Below, piece by piece: positions 5,889 to 5,933 of a DNA stretch of 5,933 bases (within the stretch, counting starts at the first letter, position 1; each line of letters begins with the position of its first letter). Made by a program: the position numbers and the translations under genes. The stretch spans positions 1 through 5,933 of the forward strand of contig JAFXWT010000036.1 in NCBI GenBank assembly GCA_017542695.1. Reading direction: 5' to 3'. The notes beneath the pieces were generated by a model. It was not told where the DNA came from and ran no database searches. It worked only from the letters and a program-made list of their open reading frames with translations. Origin of the DNA: Clostridia bacterium (GTDB lineage: Bacteria > Bacillota_A > Clostridia > Oscillospirales > CAG-272).

Positions 5889-5933
5889 TTATGTGAAATT
5901 CCATACGAATTTGTAGTTAATGGTTATTCTTTG
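5889..5933 (-). CDS. C-terminal end of an unidentified protein, possibly a large serine recombinase
   Basis: Reading in from the right edge on the minus strand, 14 codons (QRITINYKFVWNFT) precede a TAA at 5889-5891. The other two minus frames stop within 15 nt of the edge. The pattern I-x-I-x-Y-x-F-V resembles the tail of clostridial large serine recombinases with a DUF4368-type C-terminus, and the adjacent tRNA fragment would suit a recombinase next to its attachment site. Fourteen codons are too few for proof, so this may be a chance frame. Confidence 0.3.
   Translation of the reverse strand, partial: QRITINYKFVWNFT

Overview
The window looks like chromosomal or accessory DNA from a low-to-moderate G+C Firmicute, most likely an uncultured gut-type member of Clostridia. 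The evidence is the strong Gram-positive Shine-Dalgarno sequences, consensus sigma-A promoters, intrinsic terminators with U-tracts, a secreted protein with InlB-type (Listeria-Bacteroides) repeats and a PF06580-type membrane kinase. The taxonomic placement is inference. Every gene that can be supported lies on the minus strand, so the window reads biologically from right to left.

From right to left: (1) 5889-5933 is the last 14 codons of a minus-strand reading frame that resembles the tail of a large serine recombinase (weak). (2) 5823-5862 is the 3' part of a tRNA: a perfect T arm, the 3' acceptor strand and an encoded CCA, with no matching 5' part, followed at once by a terminator (5792-5819). 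Together these suggest the junction of an integrated element. (3) 5499-5791 is AT-rich and holds only a doubtful 39-codon ORF and small inverted repeats. (4) A perfect consensus promoter (TTGACA, 17 bp, TATAAT) drives a two-gene operon: a sensor kinase with seven membrane segments (5417 to 4143) and, overlapping it by 4 nt, a response regulator (4146 to 3388) that ends in a SARP/OmpR-like winged helix. (5) A long hairpin terminator (3322-3383) closes that operon. (6) Directly after its U-tract lie two exact 11-bp tandem repeats and a TATAAT -10 box, which form the promoter of a very large secreted protein. (7) That protein fills 3234 to 1 and runs off the window: signal peptide, beta-rich N-terminal modules, three InlB-type repeats, an Ig-like module, and an alpha-helical array of at least eight 52-59-residue repeats.

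A working model is that the kinase senses a signal at the membrane and phosphorylates the regulator. The regulator's winged helix would then bind the 11-bp tandem repeats and switch the adjacent surface protein on or off. The repeat spacing and its distance to the -10 box match the architecture known for SARP operators, which makes this the most interesting signal in the window. The link itself is inferred, not shown.

The plus-strand open frames opposite these genes are antisense shadows and are not annotated.
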